From Gonocerus acuteangulatus (Eukaryota; Arthropoda; Insecta; Hemiptera; Coreidae), in contig OX328128.1 of assembly GCA_946811695.1 (NCBI GenBank), positions 80,268,640 to 80,332,639 of the forward strand: a stretch of DNA of 64,000 bases, written 5' to 3'. Shown here piece after piece: positions 63,659 through 64,000 of this stretch. The position numbers and the translations under genes were made by a program. The notes under the pieces are model-generated. The model was not told the DNA's origin, did not search any database, and was given only the letters and a program-made list of their open reading frames with translations. Within the stretch, counting starts at the first letter, position 1, and each line of letters begins with the position of its first letter.

Positions 63659-64000
63659 GAAGGTGTTGTACCTCTGACCATATTGTACCTTTGACCACCG
63701 AGGCTGTGGCGGCATGTAGCAACATTTTATAAATTCTGGTGTAATTAGCGTTTAGCTCCTTCCCTAAAGGGCTTGTGTAACCTACTTTGGATTATTCAAG
63801 TCAAAGAGGATTCTTGCAAAAAATACTTTTCCATTTTTATAATAAAAATGTAAGTTATTTATTGATGACGTTTTGCCTCATAATATTTTTTGTATTATGT
63901 CATTTTAGGTGGAAATCATTTGACAAAGTAGCTATTACAATAAGAAACATGGCGTAGCCTTTGAAATTGATTTATCTTAACCCTAAAAGTTTTAGCATAC
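63654..64000. other. Window end; possible DNA-element terminus
   Basis: After (AT)n the sequence AGGGGAAGGTGTTGTACCTC, then TGACCATATTGTACCTTTG looks like a repeated DNA-transposon end, but the partner end is outside the window. Confidence 0.3.

Overview
This is animal nuclear DNA, not bacterial: coding information is split into short exons with GT/AG introns, and the rest is AT-rich and packed with microsatellites, minisatellites, tRNA-derived SINEs, LINE and Penelope fragments and DNA transposons. The repeat mix (Harbinger element with a MADF partner gene, pogo/Tigger elements, Penelope, jockey-like LINEs) and the STARD3 exon structure suggest an invertebrate, perhaps an arthropod. The species cannot be fixed from the sequence alone.

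Two protein genes can be supported. (1) A plus-strand gene at 28258-35427 has five short exons and encodes a small basic, coiled-coil protein (about 227 residues in my model) that I do not recognise. (2) A minus-strand gene at 59965-40337 encodes a complete STARD3/MLN64 orthologue (470 residues, 12 coding exons with all phases consistent). It has the MENTAL four-helix late-endosome anchor, a phospho-FFAT-like linker motif for contact with ER VAP proteins, and a C-terminal START sterol-binding domain. The two genes converge on 35.4-40.3 kb. Weaker exon candidates on the minus strand lie at 62.16-63.34 kb.

Layout: 0-27 kb is gene-free. It holds dispersed non-coding repeats, foldback elements and eight tandem arrays of 3 or more units (periods 71, 131, 47, 39, 28, 82, 63 and 13 bp, the last at 27.5 kb). 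The 39- and 63-bp arrays happen to stay open as 359- and 743-codon frames. 28-35.4 kb is the coiled-coil gene; its introns hold SINEs, a foldback, several LINE 3' fragments and a TA-flanked Tigger-like element. 36-44 kb holds three further TA-flanked pogo/Tigger-type elements, two of them in STARD3 introns. 47-48 kb holds a 5'-truncated Penelope-like element with a GIY-YIG domain, flanked by inverted copies of its terminal repeat; these carry hammerhead-ribozyme-like cores. 57.9-58.6 kb is a nearly perfect 355-bp-arm palindrome in a STARD3 intron. 61.1-61.7 kb is a broken Harbinger element (MADF gene plus HARBI1-like transposase), next to a SINE with a clear 13-bp target-site duplication.

There is no sign of an operon-like or defence-type system. 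The most unusual signals are the recurring hammerhead-like cores in Penelope-type repeats, the long palindrome, the 743-codon satellite frame, and the minisatellite whose unit contains two CRE-type octamers in a hairpin.
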